Counted from the stretch's first letter, positions 10,681-22,749 are shown. The stretch is DNA of 64,000 nt from Macrophomina tecta (GCA_024180945.1 JAKSGN010000002.1:3038001-3102000); one strand, 5' to 3'. Numbers and translations: made by a program. Notes: generated from the sequence alone by a model not told the origin.

Positions 10681-11630
10681 GCTGTACGGCGACTACCTAA
10701 TTACATTAATACGTCTCTAGTATTAAAATATGCGTGCTATCTTATACAAATATTATACCTCTACGGTATAGTTTAGGTATATTTTCCTCAAGAACTCCAA
10801 GGCAAGAGTTAGCTAAATACCCGCACCCTCATAGCCAGAGCATTACGTACTATAATATATAACGGCAACCTTCTCTTGCTAGAAAATATAGTCTAGACTA
10901 TAACTTAAATATATTTATCTTTCTTATAAGTTTAGACTATTTCCAGGTCTTATTTTCAGTACGAAAATCTAAAAGTGCTAGTAGCAGGCTCCACACTCGT
11001 AGCGGGTGCATGCAATAGAAGCACGATGGAACGAGATTGTATAGTGAGTGTGTAGTTGATTCATGCTAGAAGAGGGTTTGGCGTAAGCTATCTACTTAGT
11101 CTATATGCCTTCCTTCCATAAAAGATCCCTAGTGGCCTGAGGCCCTACTTGCCCGATGAAAGGGCTTTCCTTCCCTATGCCTGCTCCCTCTCCCTGCATC
11201 CTGACAACTACTGTCATGAGCCGGAATGTTACTAGATTTCACTCGGCCGTGCGCTGGCCCTCGTCCCTTGGGCCCAGCCAGCTCCCAGCCGACTGGCCAA
11301 AAAGGCACAATTTACAATCCAGCAACTGGAGTGTAACCAAGCATAAAAATACAGGTGACTTAACAGGCCGACCGGCCGGCTGGTCGCCGTAACAACGGCC
11401 ACCACCAGCCACGCCACCAGCCGGGCCTTGACAACTACCTGCATTTTTTTTTTTTTTTTTCACTCTTCTTACGCTCCGTAGGACACATATTTAACTAGAT
11501 AACTTTCGCCTATTATTATTCTTCCTACTTTAAGCATTCAAGTACCTAGGCAAGCTAGACAGCCGTACATTTAGGTAAAAGCTTTTCTAAGCGTCTTCAT
11601 CCACGAAGGCTCAACGCTATAGAAGTGCCA

Positions 11631-13178
11631 CTATAGATACGGCTCACTGGCTCTCTGAATAGCCTTCTTCAACAGCTCCACTACCTTCACGACCTCGTCC
11701 TCGGTAATGATGTACGGTGGGGTAATCATAACATGCTCCACATCAATCAGGCCAGTCTTGCCCAGGTTACCCAGGATGTTCAGGCCCAACTCCGCCGCAG
11801 CCGCGACCACCTTGGTCGAGAAATTATCACTCAGCGGGAAAGGCGTCTTTGCCTCCTTGTCCATGACAAATTCGGCTGCCCAATACAGACCGCGGCCGCG
11901 AACATCGCCGACGAGAGGAAGCGGTAGGATCTCTGCCTTCATCCGTTCGCCAAGAACGGCACCCATCTTCTGGCAGTTCTCAAGTAGGTTCTCTTGTCCA
12001 ATGATCTTTTGGACTTCAATCGCTGCTGCACAAGCTGTTGGGTGGGCCTGTCCCACTAGTTCAGCGGATGTTCGTTGTAGAGGGCAGTGTATAATAGCAC
12101 CTGAAATGTATGGCCATGCGAAAGTGCTCCGGTACCAGCCGCTAGGGCATCAGACACCTTTTCATGTACAAGCACTGCTGACAGCGGAACGAATCCTCCG
12201 CCGAGTGTCTTGCCGATTGTCTGCAAGTCAGGCCCACGGAATCCCTCCTCTTGTTGCCATGCATGCATAGCCCCGGTTTTGCCCATTCCGCAGATGATCT
12301 ACAAGGGTATCAGTACTCTTGGCAATTAGCAGAGGCAATTGACTACTGACTTCATCGAGGATGAGCAGCGCTCCGTATTTGTCGCATAGCTCTCGCACAG
12401 CTTTGAAGTACCCAGGGAGAGCAGGGAGGCACCCAAGCGTAGTGCCACTAATGGTTTCTGCGAAGAAAGCAGACACTGTTTCAGGACCTAGTCGATGGAA
12501 TTCGTCATCAAGCTGTTTGATGAGATGTGTTAGATACTCCTCGTCACTCTGCCCGTCGGGCTTCGCACGGTAAGCGTAGCAGGGGTCCACGAAGGAGACG
12601 TTGTTGCTCATCCAGTCAGAATACATGGCCCGTCTAGACTCGTGGCCAGAAACACAGAGTGCTCCGATGGTGTTTCCATGGTAGGATTGAGCTCGGCTGA
12701 TGACGTTCCGCCTCTGCAGTTCGCCCTTCTCTTTCCAGTACTGCGTGGCCAATTTGATTGCTGCATCGGTGGCTTCACTTCCAGAATTGAAGAACATGGC
12801 CCTGGAGAGGCCTCCAGGCTTATCTTTCAGCAGCATGGTGGCAAGCTCCTCAGCCGGATCAGAGGTATAGCCAACGCTGTATACGTAGCCGATCTTGTTG
12901 ATTTGATCGGCCACCGCTTTCGCCACTTCGGGACGGTGGTGGCCAAGACATGACACTGCGGGGCCGCCGGATGCGTCGATGAGCGTTTTGCCATTAGCCA
13001 GAACGAAGGATATACCAGAGCCGGAGACGATGCTCTGCGGCTCGGACCGGAGAGCGCGGTGCATGACATGGCTTTTGGCGACGAAGTCATTGACTGCTGA
13101 GGTGGTATTGGCGCGATGCTGAGGGCGGATGACAGAGCGCACCCGGGCACGAGAGCAAGCACGAAAACAGAAATTCAT
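11631..13178 (-). CDS. Class III (PLP-dependent) aminotransferase, probably mitochondrial
   Basis: 480-residue fold-type I PLP enzyme in three exons: 13178-12351, 12298-12101 and 12047-11631. Both introns are about 52 nt and phase 0. Splicing joins LILDE to IICGMGKTG and GHTFQ to AHPTACAAA, both classic class III aminotransferase stretches. The PLP lysine is Lys306 in IGKTLGGG, with the pocket aspartate in LILDE. SGSEATDAAIK and the YHGN motif are also present. The N-terminus (FCFRACSRARVRSVIRPQ) has no acidic residues and looks like a mitochondrial presequence. The family holds GABA, ornithine and other omega-aminotransferases as well as dialkylglycine decarboxylase, so substrate is not assigned. 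The first donor GTCAGT is non-standard but fits the frame. The gene is divergent from the Zn2Cys6 regulator at 13792, a possible regulator by position only. Confidence 0.85.
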
Positions 13179-13791
13179 GATGACGGAGTGACTTCTCGTG
13201 AGATGGTTGTTCACTGGATGCAGGGTGGCCAGCGTGTGGTCACTCTTATAGAGAGGCTTGGCGCGCGGGCACAAAAGACCGGGGGCTGTGCAGCAGCAGC
13301 AAAGGGGCAGCAGGGACGGGGCGGATTGATGAGTGCTGCCATTCTAGCGTTTATGCGCCGGTGGGCGGAGCAGAGCAGGCGGGCTGGACTGGATGATAGG
13401 ATCGTGCGCGCGCGGGGGAGATAAGTCGCGGGAGGAGCTGGAGGGAGAGGGCAGCACGAGCGCAGACGGAAGTCGGGTTGCGGATCCGGGGCCAAAGCGG
13501 CGGCGGCGATAGGCTGCTTTGCCGATAGCAGTCACGTGGAGCTCCCGCGCTGATGGCTCAAGTCGAAGCTTTCCGCGAAGCTGCGGCCTCTGCTCAACCC
13601 TCTCTCCCGCCCTTGACGCCCTCCCTTCGACCTGTGCCCGCGGCCGCTGTCGACCGCTGCTCCCCACTTAACTTTGATTCCGCAGTTCTCGCAGAGCGCG
13701 CCTGCCCGCCCGCCCGCCTGGGGATCCCCCACACCTCTGCGCCTATCCCGCCGACCCCCGCGCCGGACGCCTGCTGCACTATGTGACAGAC
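13179..13791. promoter_or_regulatory. Divergent intergenic promoter region (aminotransferase / Zn2Cys6 regulator)
   Basis: This 613-bp stretch separates the two start codons and must hold both promoters. It contains several CGG triplets (the half-site type bound by Zn2Cys6 proteins), for example near 13488-13505. I cannot show a true inverted or everted pair. No gene is seen. Confidence 0.4.
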
Positions 13792-15704
13792 ATGCCCGAC
13801 ACAGCTCCGCAAACAGATCAGTCCGACTCTCAAACCGCCAAAAGGCGCATCAGAAAGAGAACCGGCACCACCAGAGAGCGTACTGGCTGCGTTACCTGCC
13901 GTCGTCGGTGCGTGCTCCGCTTGCTATTAGTCATCGCCGACACCCTTCTGCGCTCATCTTCTAACGTGTGAGACTTGTAGCAAGAAAAAATGCACCAATG
14001 AATATGTAAGCTTGTCATTCCCTTGCCCTGGGCTTCGGTGTTGCCTGCTGTCTGAGCTGCTTACAACGTATGACGCAAGCCGGCATGCGCTGACAGTTTT
14101 ACGTAGCCTGTCTGCGACCACTGTAGACGGCTGAACTTCGAATGTATCCGCGAAGAGCCACGGCCAGCCGTGGTTGGTAAAACTGCTCCCGGAGACGCCT
14201 CCGTCAATGGGCCAGCCCCGGACTCGGACACTACCCTCTTGGCAACCTCCTCATCGACAGTCCTCACGGTCCCTTCCAACTGGACTGCTCCAGTACTCTC
14301 CCTGGACCCCATCGCGAGCTGGCCAGGCACCGCCGGTCCTGGCTCAGCTGCCGCCAGTCGGAGACTTTTACTTCGTTACTACCTTCAGACCCTATCTACC
14401 CTTTTAACCAGTACACTTGAAAATAATTGCTTCGCTTCCGGTGAGTCCACACCCCAGCTGACGGGCATTCGAGTGCTGACCAACCAGTCTTTCTTCCAAT
14501 GGCCACCGAGTCTCCGATGTTGCTCAACGCCATCATCGCTCATTCTTCTTCTCACTTGTCCCTACGAGACAAGTCTTACGAAGTGCTAGCATTGCAAAGC
14601 CGCAGCAATGCTCTAAGTTCTCTTGCAGCTTCTCTTGCTTCTACCGACCGGGATCCTGAACTCGATCTTTCCTGTTGTTTGGTTTTGTGCTCCATGGAAT
14701 CCATCCTCGGCGATACCAGCAAATGGTATAATCACCTAGTCGGAGCCTCTCAGATCATACGCGCCACCTCGGACACCATGTACAGTGACGGGCAGCTCAG
14801 CGCCGAGCAGCTGGGGAGCTTTTTCAACACGTTTGAGGGCCAGTGGCTGAAGCGGAATTTTGCCTACCATGATGTCCTGCACACCGTTACCATGAACGCT
14901 CGGCCGTTGATCTCAGGCTATTACTGGCAATCTGAGGATGAGAGCGTGGCCGACTCGTATTTTGGCCTCGCATCCAGGATAATCTACCTGATCTCTGAGA
15001 TTAGCGTACTCAACGCCGATATGGCAGAGGCTGCCGCAGCATTCGCAACCGAGGCCTCGAAATCGCCGTCTCCGTCTTCCTCCACCACGGCAACCTCCCC
15101 GACCGTCTTCGGAGAAGACGATGTTAAGATTATGGAGGACCCAGACATCCAGCACGTCCCCCGCAATGATATTCCCCAGCCGGAGACAAATGGACAGTCA
15201 CAGACCAGGTCCGATTTCTCGAGCCGGGCTCAACGGCTTGAGACTGAGCTTCAAGAATGGTCGCCGCCGGAATGCCAGGATATCCACCTCAAGGCAATGG
15301 CCGAGACCTACCGCAGCGCCGCATTGATCCACCTCTACCGCGTTCTACGGCGCCACCTCCCGGATCTTACACCTGCCCTGGACCGCAAGATGGCCACTCC
15401 AGTCCAGAGCATTGTCGAAGCGGTGGAGAAGATGCCAGTCAGGTGCCTGCCTGAGACGACGCTTCTGTTCCCACTGTTCATGGCCGGCGGGGAGACAAAC
15501 CAAGCAGATCAGATACGCATAATCCGTCAGCGCATGTTGGACATTGTCAACTATCGGCATTTCCACAACGTCGAAGTTGCCTTGACTGTTCTAGATGAGC
15601 TGTGGAGGCTACGGGCCGGCAATACCACACCGGGCAACGGGCAAAAGCGAGTAGACTGGATTGATGTTCTTGCTCGCCGGCGATGGTGCCTGGCTTTGAC
15701 CTGA
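13792..15704 (+). CDS. Zn2Cys6 transcription factor with fungal-specific TF domain
   Basis: 563-residue regulator in four exons: 13792-13907, 13981-14005, 14107-14440 and 14488-15704. The 25-nt second exon is needed to build the binuclear zinc cluster. The six cysteines fall at residues 33, 36, 43, 50, 53 and 60 (C-x2-C-x6-C-x6-C-x2-C-x6-C), with the basic stretch RRRKKK between the second and third. Basic residues precede the cluster (KRRIRKR). The last exon begins with FLPMATESPMLLNAIIAHSSSHLS, the start of the Fungal_trans_2 type domain that fills the rest. A Ser/Pro/Thr-rich insert with an acidic patch lies in the middle of that domain. The protein is expected to bind CGG-type sites in the nucleus. 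Target genes are unknown; the divergent aminotransferase is the positional candidate. Confidence 0.88.
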
Positions 15705-16936
15705 ACTGTCATCGGAGTGGTCAGATGTTTAAAGCACACTTGCATGGGCGGCGTTTAGTAGAGGTTAAGAATTCTTCAATGACTTCCGGGAGTCGATTTG
15801 GATTGGATATGGGTGATACCGTGCTCAAAACTGAGCGGCTGGGAGGAATTTCGGCGTACAATTGGCCGCTATTGTTGTTTCTGTCACTAAAGTACGAGAT
15901 TCGCAATGATCCTGACATTTACCGAGGCATTCCGAAATTCGGATGACATTTGGAGTTTGACCTTCCGCCCGCAACGGCGCACGACTCGGGTGCTCATTAT
16001 TTAACAGGGTGGATACGCTGACTGACATGGCTATCAGACGACGTCTTCCATTGTGGATTGGCGGCCTGCCCTCGGGCTGTGCGCAGCATATCAGACGCAG
16101 CCGGTTCTTATCAAGCCTTTGATAGCGGGGCCGATCCCACTCTTGGCTGCCTCTCCGGAGAGCTTGCTGAAACCACGGCGTACCCCAGAACAACAAGCTC
16201 TACTCACTTGAGCTTTTATCAAGACTCCTTGACGGCGCTTGAGTCGCTCAGACTGACGGTCTGGTGCAAACAACAGCAGTGATTCGGCTTTATCAACCAT
16301 GTCATTGTCGTCTTGCAGCATACCCACTGGTCCAAAGGCGGGGCAATGATGGCATTCAGTCATGGCCTTTTGTTGGCTCCACATGTTGATCACGTTCCGA
16401 TAATGCAACCTATGCAATCATGCCATGTCCGACAGGGATTGCTTTCTACCGCCAAACTAACTCACAAATGAGCCGGCTCTCTATCTCCATCGTCTTACTC
16501 GCTTATCTAGCCATTGGACTGGCATATCTTGACGCTCTTGACGCTGGCTGCAAGCAACTGAGGTAAACAGAACCGTCATCGAGAAGTCGCTTCTGACAAT
16601 ATCCCGTCACCACGAGTAGATACCGGCAACCCTGGGAGAGGATGGGCGTCATTCATGGGTCAAGGACCCGGATACTGCGGGGATATAATGGGATCGACAT
16701 CCTGTGTCCTGCATGACATGCTATCATATAGCGTGCCTCTGCAGCTACTCGCCACAATTGACTCCTCCATCATCTCTCTCCATTGCTGCTAGATGATCTC
16801 GAAATTTTACACCTAAAAGCTCCCGTTCCCATCTTTCATTTCCATCGATCATTACTGCCACTTCCACCAGCGTACTACAAACTCACGCAGCCCCGGAACA
16901 ATTCACCAAGATACTCCGCAGCAACTACAAAGGAAA
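15705..16936 (+). promoter_or_regulatory. DUR3 upstream region with a cluster of GATA (AreA/NIT2-type) sites
   Basis: No gene is seen. Six HGATAR matches, the core recognised by fungal nitrogen GATA factors, lie in the 830 bp before the DUR3 start: 16108-16113 (TGATAA, minus), 16120-16125 (TGATAG, plus), 16398-16403 (CGATAA, plus), 16481-16486 (AGATAG, minus), 16503-16508 (AGATAA, minus) and 16721-16726 (TGATAG, minus). The immediate leader is pyrimidine-rich. Confidence 0.55.
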
Positions 16937-19900
16937 ATGCCGGGAGTATCCTCCCCACCCTTCTTCGACCCGGGCGTCGGCTACGGCCTGGTCATCGGCC
17001 TGGGCGCCGCCTTCGCCATCGGCATGAGCTTCCTGTCGTGGGGCTTGTCGAGATATTTGGCGGAAGTGCAGACGTCCGAGATGTACATGACAGCCAAGCA
17101 TTCAGTTAAAACGGGCCTGGTAGCCACGGCGGTTGTGAGCTCGTGGACAATCGCGGCGACGTTGCTGAGTAGTACTACTGGTTAGTTCTATATTCTGTCT
17201 CTCCTTTGTCTCTTGTGAAAAGAAAACGTGGCGAAAGTGTGGTAGATACTTAAAGGGAGGGGGATAGAGGGGGTATGACCAGCAGATAACGATCACGATT
17301 ATTGCGGTGTTATGCGGATAACAGACTATTCGACCTGACAAACCGGGCTACAGATGGATACTTGTACGGCGTGAGTGGGCCCTTCTGGTATGGAGCAGGC
17401 GCGACCTTCCAAATATTCATGTTTGCCCTCGCCGGTAAGTCTCCAGCGCATCAGAAACGGGATAATCCCACATCGATGCCTCGCTCCGCGATATCACATA
17501 CAACCGTAGTAGAAACGTACTTCTTCTGAACACCGCACAGCCATCGAACTGAAACGCAAAGCTCCCCGCGCCCATACCTTCCTCGAGGTCGTGAAGAAGC
17601 GCTACGGTCCCGCGGGCCACATCACACTCATGTGCTACAGTCTGATCTTCCAGATCTTCACCACCGTCAACTTGCTCGTCGGCGGCAGCACCCTATACTC
17701 GTCTATGACCGGCATGAACCGCGACGCCGCCTGCTTCCTCTTCCCCATTGGCGTGCTGATCTATACGTTATTCGGAGGTAAATAAGCAATGTTTCCACTC
17801 CGTGCATCTTCTTCCCCTGCCCATTGTTTTGCAGCGCCCAGCTCTCCGGTTCTTGGGTGCTTGCTCCACAATTCGCGTGTCAGAGCCATCTCTTGGGTGA
17901 TCCACTTTTTTCATGTCTTAGATTGTTGCGTCGCCGAGACTGATTGTCGGAAACGCCAGGTATCAAAGCTACGTTTCTTACCGATTGGGTAAGTCCGTGT
18001 GGCGCGTTTGAAACGCCTGGAGCGGCGACCAGGAGAATAAAGTGGAGACTGATTTATACCACGACGAACACTATAGGCGCATACAGTTATCATCTACATT
18101 GTGATGCTCACAACGCTCTTCATGGTGTACACGACGTCGTCGGCTATCGGCTCTACGGATCGCATGTGGGAACTGCTCAGGGAAGCAGCAGCACTGCATC
18201 CGGTCGAGGGGAATAAGGACGGTAGTTATTTGACGATGAAGAGCCCGGGTGGTGGGTATATCGGACTGATCTTTATGGGCGCGTCATTTGCGAGTTGTGT
18301 GGATTCGCAGCTGTGAGTGGCCTTTTCACCTCTCGACTTCGGAAAATTTGCTAATTGGCTGTCTGACAGCTTCCAAAAAGCTATCGCCGCCGACCCGTCA
18401 GCCACTTATCCTGGGTACATGCTTGGCGGCCTCTGCTGGTTCACGATTCCGTTTGTGCTGGCTTCGACGTTCGGCCTCGCTGCTGCCGCAACCGAGCATC
18501 TGCCCATCTTTCCGACCTATCCTAACCGCATGACCGAGAGCGAAGTATCGGCAGGTATGGCCATGCCGTATGCAGCGTATGCCGTGATGGGAAAGGGTGG
18601 TGTCATCGCGGTATTGTTGATGGGATTTATGGCTGTGACGAGTGCGGTAAGTATACAAGCCTACTTCCGAGCAATTTTGTCCATGCTTTGAGGGAGCGTG
18701 AAGTACCCACTGCTAGCAAGAGGTAGATTTGATGCCTTGGGAGTAGTATTCAAAGGATACCATTGTCAGGCACTGTGGAAACCTCATGGTTCACTCAGAT
18801 ACCCCCAATCCTGAACCGCAAGGAAAATGGAGAACACTTACTTAAATCTTGAACATAGATGAGCTCCGAAACAGTTGCAACCGCCGCATTGGGCACATAT
18901 GACATCTACAAGGCCTACATCAACCCATCCGCCAACTCCGCCCAGCTGGTCCGCGTCTCGCACATGATCGTCATCGTTTTCGGCATCGTCGTGGCAGCCA
19001 TCAGTGTTGCTTTCAACCATGCAGGGTAAGAACGTCGTTCCGATACCACAAGAGACAAAAGGACGGAGTGCTCACCCTGGCAACTGCACCCACAGCTTCA
19101 GCGTCAACTACCTCATCACCTCCATCGGCATCTTCGTTGATTCGGCCATCGTCCCCATGGCCTGCACTATCATGTGGCGCAAGCAATCCCTCGCCGCCGT
19201 CATCATCTCGCCGCTTTGCTCCACCGTCGCCGCGGCCGTGGCATGGTTCTGCACCGCATACACACACTACGGCGCCGTCACCATCACCACTACAAGCCAA
19301 CCCATACCACTCGTAGCTGGAAACATGTGAGTGATGAGCATCCAGCTAGTCATTATTGCCTGTCCTTCTCTTAGTTTTAACGAGGCTAAACTCACACCCG
19401 TGCTCTCTCTCTCTCCCCTCAGGATGTCCATCTGCGGGCCTATGGTCCTCACGCCGCTGATAACCTACATCAAGCCCGACGACTTCGACTGGGAGATCTT
19501 CAAGCAGATCAAATCTGATGTCGGCACGCTGGAGGACCTGCAATCCCGCCACCGCAGCAGCCAAAACGATAACATAACGACCACAACCGCAACCGCCCCA
19601 CCAAAACAGGAACAAGAAGAAGAAGAAGCAGACGCCCAAGAAGAGGCGCGACACGACGCCGAGATCAACGCGCGCCTGCTCGTTGCGCGCAAGAAGGCGG
19701 CCGTCTGCTGCGTGCTGCTCTGCCTGTCCTTCTGCATCCTGTGGCCCATCCCGATGTACGCGTCCGATTACGGTAAGTCCCGGCACTTGTTGCTCTGCCT
19801 GTATCCCGTAGTTTGCCACCCACGAGTTCTTGTCCTTTTGGCCAAGTCTTACTTTCCCCTCTACGCGAACGCCACGCATCCCTGCCATTCGCACCAGCGC

Positions 19901-20569
19901 CAAACGACCCTGACAAGACCGGCCAAACGCTTCACCAAGAGAAAAGAAAAAAAAAAAAATATAAATCACGTCAGAACCGGGAAACAGTCTGCGTTTGAGA
20001 GCTTTTCATCCGACGGGCTGGGTTTGGCGCCGGGTCTACCGTCGCTCTCTCTCGAAGCGAGCCGCCCGTCTTCTTACTTCCGCTTCGCCGCGCCCTACAC
20101 CACTCCTCCCAAGACTCTTGTCCGAAAGACAAAAAGACCTGAAGCATACTCCCCTCCCGCTCCCGCTCCCGCTCGCTTTGGCATTACACAAGCAATGCGC
20201 GCGCACGTAAGAGAGCAAATAATAAAATCACACGTTATTTGCTTCGCTTGAAACAAGCACAATACTAATCATACGTATCACATAGTCTTCTCCAAACCTT
20301 TCTTCCGCGGCTGGATCATCGTCGTCTTCCTGTGGGCCTTCTTCGCCGCAATAACCATTACATGCTATCCGATCTGGGAGGGTCGTGGCTCCATCGCGCG
20401 CTTCTTCCGGTACGCGACAAGCAGGTCGCCGGTCGTCGCAGGTCGCTCCACTCTGTCCACCATCGATGGGGTGGTCGTGGTACGACGGGAGAGTAGTGGG
20501 GAAGAAGAGGAGAGGAGCCGCATTGATAAGAAGTACGAGAGCACGGTCCTGCCAAAGAAGATCGGTTGA
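16937..20569 (+). CDS. DUR3: Urea/polyamine:H+ symporter (sodium:solute symporter family)
   Basis: 711-residue plasma-membrane transporter built from ten exons: 16937-17180, 17354-17434, 17541-17777, 17960-17988, 18077-18312, 18370-18646, 18859-19025, 19096-19326, 19423-19772 and 20286-20569. All junctions keep the frame. The fourth exon is only 29 nt and encodes GIKATFLTDW, a well-conserved SSS segment. Other family marks are VVSSWTIAATLL, YGVSGPFWYGAGAT, the ELKRKAP loop with HTFLEVV, GGYIGLIFMGASF and TSAMSSETVATAALGTYDIYKAYI. About 15 hydrophobic segments fit Dur3. A hydrophilic loop rich in Gln and Glu (near 19560-19650) separates the last helices. The final intron (513 nt) is far longer than the others and is open in frame for about 160 codons. 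Expected role is active urea uptake under nitrogen limitation, which fits the upstream GATA sites. Confidence 0.9.
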
Positions 20570-21222
20570 TGAAACGAAACAAAAAGTGAGGGAAGAGGGG
20601 GGTGAGGGGGAGGGGAGACAGAGAAACAACAAAGAAACATTTCCCTTGTTTTTTCTAGATTAGGCTCAAGGAAATGAGAGATAGATAGCCAAAAAAAAAA
20701 ATAATAAAAAGGGGATAGAGACTTCGCTGTGGCAGTCTCAGGCAAGCACGTGTCGGTGTGCGTCGGGGTTCCTTTCTTACTATAGTATGGCTAGCCTTGA
20801 GGCATTAGTTTGGACGAATCAAGGTCTTAATAGGTTTTCACCGGATGAGAAAGGAGCACAATGCGATCGAGGTCGGAGGCGTGAGCGAAGCAGGGATGTG
20901 GTGGCTATGCACACGACGCTGAGGCGCCCAAGGCCGCGGGCGCGCCGATGAGAATGATTGTCCCGAAGGGCGATGACTTGAGTCGTGTAGTACCACACGC
21001 ACAACCCCCCCAAGACGCTGGGCGCACAAGCCGATTTCTCGAAGCACGGCGAATAAGGCGGAGAGAATAGCGACGAGAGTCATGAAGCGGTAGTTGAGTG
21101 ATCAGAATGGCTGTTCGAAACTACCTGAGCCCTACCTTGGCCTTTCATGTCTCATAACCGCTTACCCGCGTCCACGGTGTTCTCTGCTGGCATTATCGTC
21201 GTCGCAAGTCGTCTCTCGTCTT
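20570..21222. other. Convergent 3' flanks of DUR3 and the coiled-coil gene
   Basis: No gene seen. An A-rich run lies near 20690-20710 just past the DUR3 stop. Open frames here are short and overlap on both strands. Confidence 0.5.
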
Positions 21223-22749
21223 CTATCCAAGATTCTCATCGTCGGTATCCTGGTGTGATATCAGTAGTTCCGGGTCCGGCTCATCTTCATCCGTACTGTG
21301 GTACTCGCGACGCATGGCCTGCCGAGACGGCACAGGTTTTGAGCCCGTCAGGCCAGCAGAGTCGCCATGCTGCAGGGTCTGACTGTTAGCCAAGCTGCTG
21401 GGCTGGAACTCGACCTCGACATCACCGAGTAGCTTCTCCCGCTCTATTGTGGGAGACGCTTGACCTGCCGCTTGCAGCATGGCTTCCAGCATCCGGCGTC
21501 CCTCATGTAGAGCGCTGAGCTCGGCGCCTATGCATGCCACGAGCAGCTTCCAACCCCTTTCCTCCGCTAGCTCTATTTGCGATTCAATGTGATTTATCGT
21601 CTCGTCCAGATGAGCGATCAGGTCTCTGGCTTCGGCAGCGGGATCGGCACTGCTGCTGTGATTCCGGGTCGCTTCCGCAATGTGCTTCTCGAACTCTGTG
21701 ATGCTGTGCACGACGTCGCTCCACATGACAGCCCCCTGCTCCAGGGCGTTGCGTTCTGTTTCAGTCTCCTTGCGCATCTTGTCAACGTTGGCCTGCTGCT
21801 CCTCCCAATGATCCTTTGCCAAGTTCAGGGTCCGGCGCTTTGGAGGGATCTTGAAGAAGGGTGCTTCGCTGGACTGGCGGTCACGGACAGGCGGAGCCTT
21901 GAGAAATGCTTGGATGTCGGCGTCTAGAATTGATAGGGAGGCCTTGTAGGAGGAGAGTTTGGACTGGACAGAGTTCTCGATGCCCGATATGTCCGAGAGC
22001 AACCTCCGATGCCGAGCCTTCATGGCACGCAGCTTTTCCTCGAGCTCCTGGATCTGGGCCTGGAGAAGGTGGGCCTCTTTCTTCAGAAGGTCGGTCTGGG
22101 CGCCCTCTTCACCCTGCTCAATCTCGTGAATGTGTCTCTCCAAGTCCTCCTTCTCAGCCGCCCAGGAGGCCAGTTTCTGGATGACAGAGTCATTGCCCGA
22201 GCGCTCGTGGTCGAGCAGACGCGTCTCCTCAGCCTTGACGTTCGCAAGCTGACGCATGGCGGAGCGAATGGACTTTCTCACGGTCCGTACTCCAATATTG
22301 GAGCGAGGCTGAGTGTTGGGAGATCTCCGGTTATCTGCCAAGGAGCGCACGGTAGGCGTTGCGCTGCCGCTGAGATCAGCATCGTCCGTGCTCGGGGAGG
22401 CGGCGCGCAAAGCCTCATCCTGCTGATAGAGCAGGTGTTGCAGGTCATCATGTAGTTGCTTCTCCTGGCGGCGCAGCAGGACCAGGTTGTCGGGCAGGGC
22501 GCGGTTCTGCTTTAGGCGGGCGGTGGACGCGTGGATGCTGGCGGTGACGGGCGGAGGCGGCAGGACGGGGGGCGGAGGCTCGGGCGAGGCGGGCTCGGGC
22601 GAGGCGGGCTCGGGCGAGGCCATTTGAGGTGGTGGTACTGCTGCGGGGTGTGGGCGCCAGAGCGGCAGCTCATGCTCGGGAGCCGCGCGATCGTCGAAGA
22701 AGCTGGCCGATGCCTGCTGCAGACGGGACCAGGACCTGAATAAAGACAT
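21223..22749 (-). CDS. Coiled-coil protein, possibly Atg28-like
   Basis: Single-exon 508-residue protein with no membrane segment or signal. The N-terminus (MSLFRSWSRLQQ) is followed by a Pro/Glu-rich region in which SPEPA repeats three times, encoded by a 15-bp tandem repeat. From about residue 80 the chain is largely predicted coiled coil with dense Glu, Lys, Gln and Leu, notably near LRRQEKQLHDDLQHLL, DLLKKEAHLLQAQIQELEEKLRAMKARH and EEQQANVDKMRKETETERN. The C-terminus is acidic and unstructured (STDEDEPDPELL). The arrangement recalls filamentous-fungal proteins annotated as autophagy-related Atg28, but I rest this on memory of general form, not on a domain signature. A generic scaffold or spindle/septum coiled coil is equally possible. 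Confidence 0.7.
   Translation of the reverse strand: MSLFRSWSRLQQASASFFDDRAAPEHELPLWRPHPAAVPPPQMASPEPASPEPASPEPPPPVLPPPPVTASIHASTARLKQNRALPDNLVLLRRQEKQLHDDLQHLLYQQDEALRAASPSTDDADLSGSATPTVRSLADNRRSPNTQPRSNIGVRTVRKSIRSAMRQLANVKAEETRLLDHERSGNDSVIQKLASWAAEKEDLERHIHEIEQGEEGAQTDLLKKEAHLLQAQIQELEEKLRAMKARHRRLLSDISGIENSVQSKLSSYKASLSILDADIQAFLKAPPVRDRQSSEAPFFKIPPKRRTLNLAKDHWEEQQANVDKMRKETETERNALEQGAVMWSDVVHSITEFEKHIAEATRNHSSSADPAAEARDLIAHLDETINHIESQIELAEERGWKLLVACIGAELSALHEGRRMLEAMLQAAGQASPTIEREKLLGDVEVEFQPSSLANSQTLQHGDSAGLTGSKPVPSRQAMRREYHSTDEDEPDPELLISHQDTDDENLG
22577..22620 (-). repeat. 15-bp tandem repeat, three copies
   Basis: The unit GGCTCGGGCGAGGCG (plus strand) occurs three times, the last copy one base short. 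On the minus strand it encodes SPEPA repeats in the proline-rich part of the coiled-coil protein. The unit is a multiple of three, so copy number can vary without breaking the frame. Confidence 0.85.

Larger units (their letters stand above)
9877..11630. repeat. Decayed repeat island, AT-rich in part
   Basis: There is no gene here. Two diverged direct copies of a roughly 165-bp sequence lie at 10181-10340 and 10510-10680. From about 10690 to 10970 the sequence is strongly AT-rich with many TATA/CTAG words, and a T18 run occurs at 11443-11460. Base composition differs sharply from the flanking genes. This looks like a fragment of a dispersed repeat altered by RIP. I could not recognise coding remains. 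Confidence 0.6.

Noticed and set aside
13488..13505. CGG triplets as a Zn2Cys6 binding site
   Set aside because: The triplets are direct GGCGGCGGCG repeats without the spaced inverted or everted arrangement needed to claim a site.
19331..20251. 306-codon frame spanning DUR3 exon 9 and the long intron as a separate gene
   Set aside because: Its first half is DUR3 exon 9 and its second half is flanked by good splice sites. Joining exon 9 to 20286 restores the conserved SDYVFSKPFFRGW segment.
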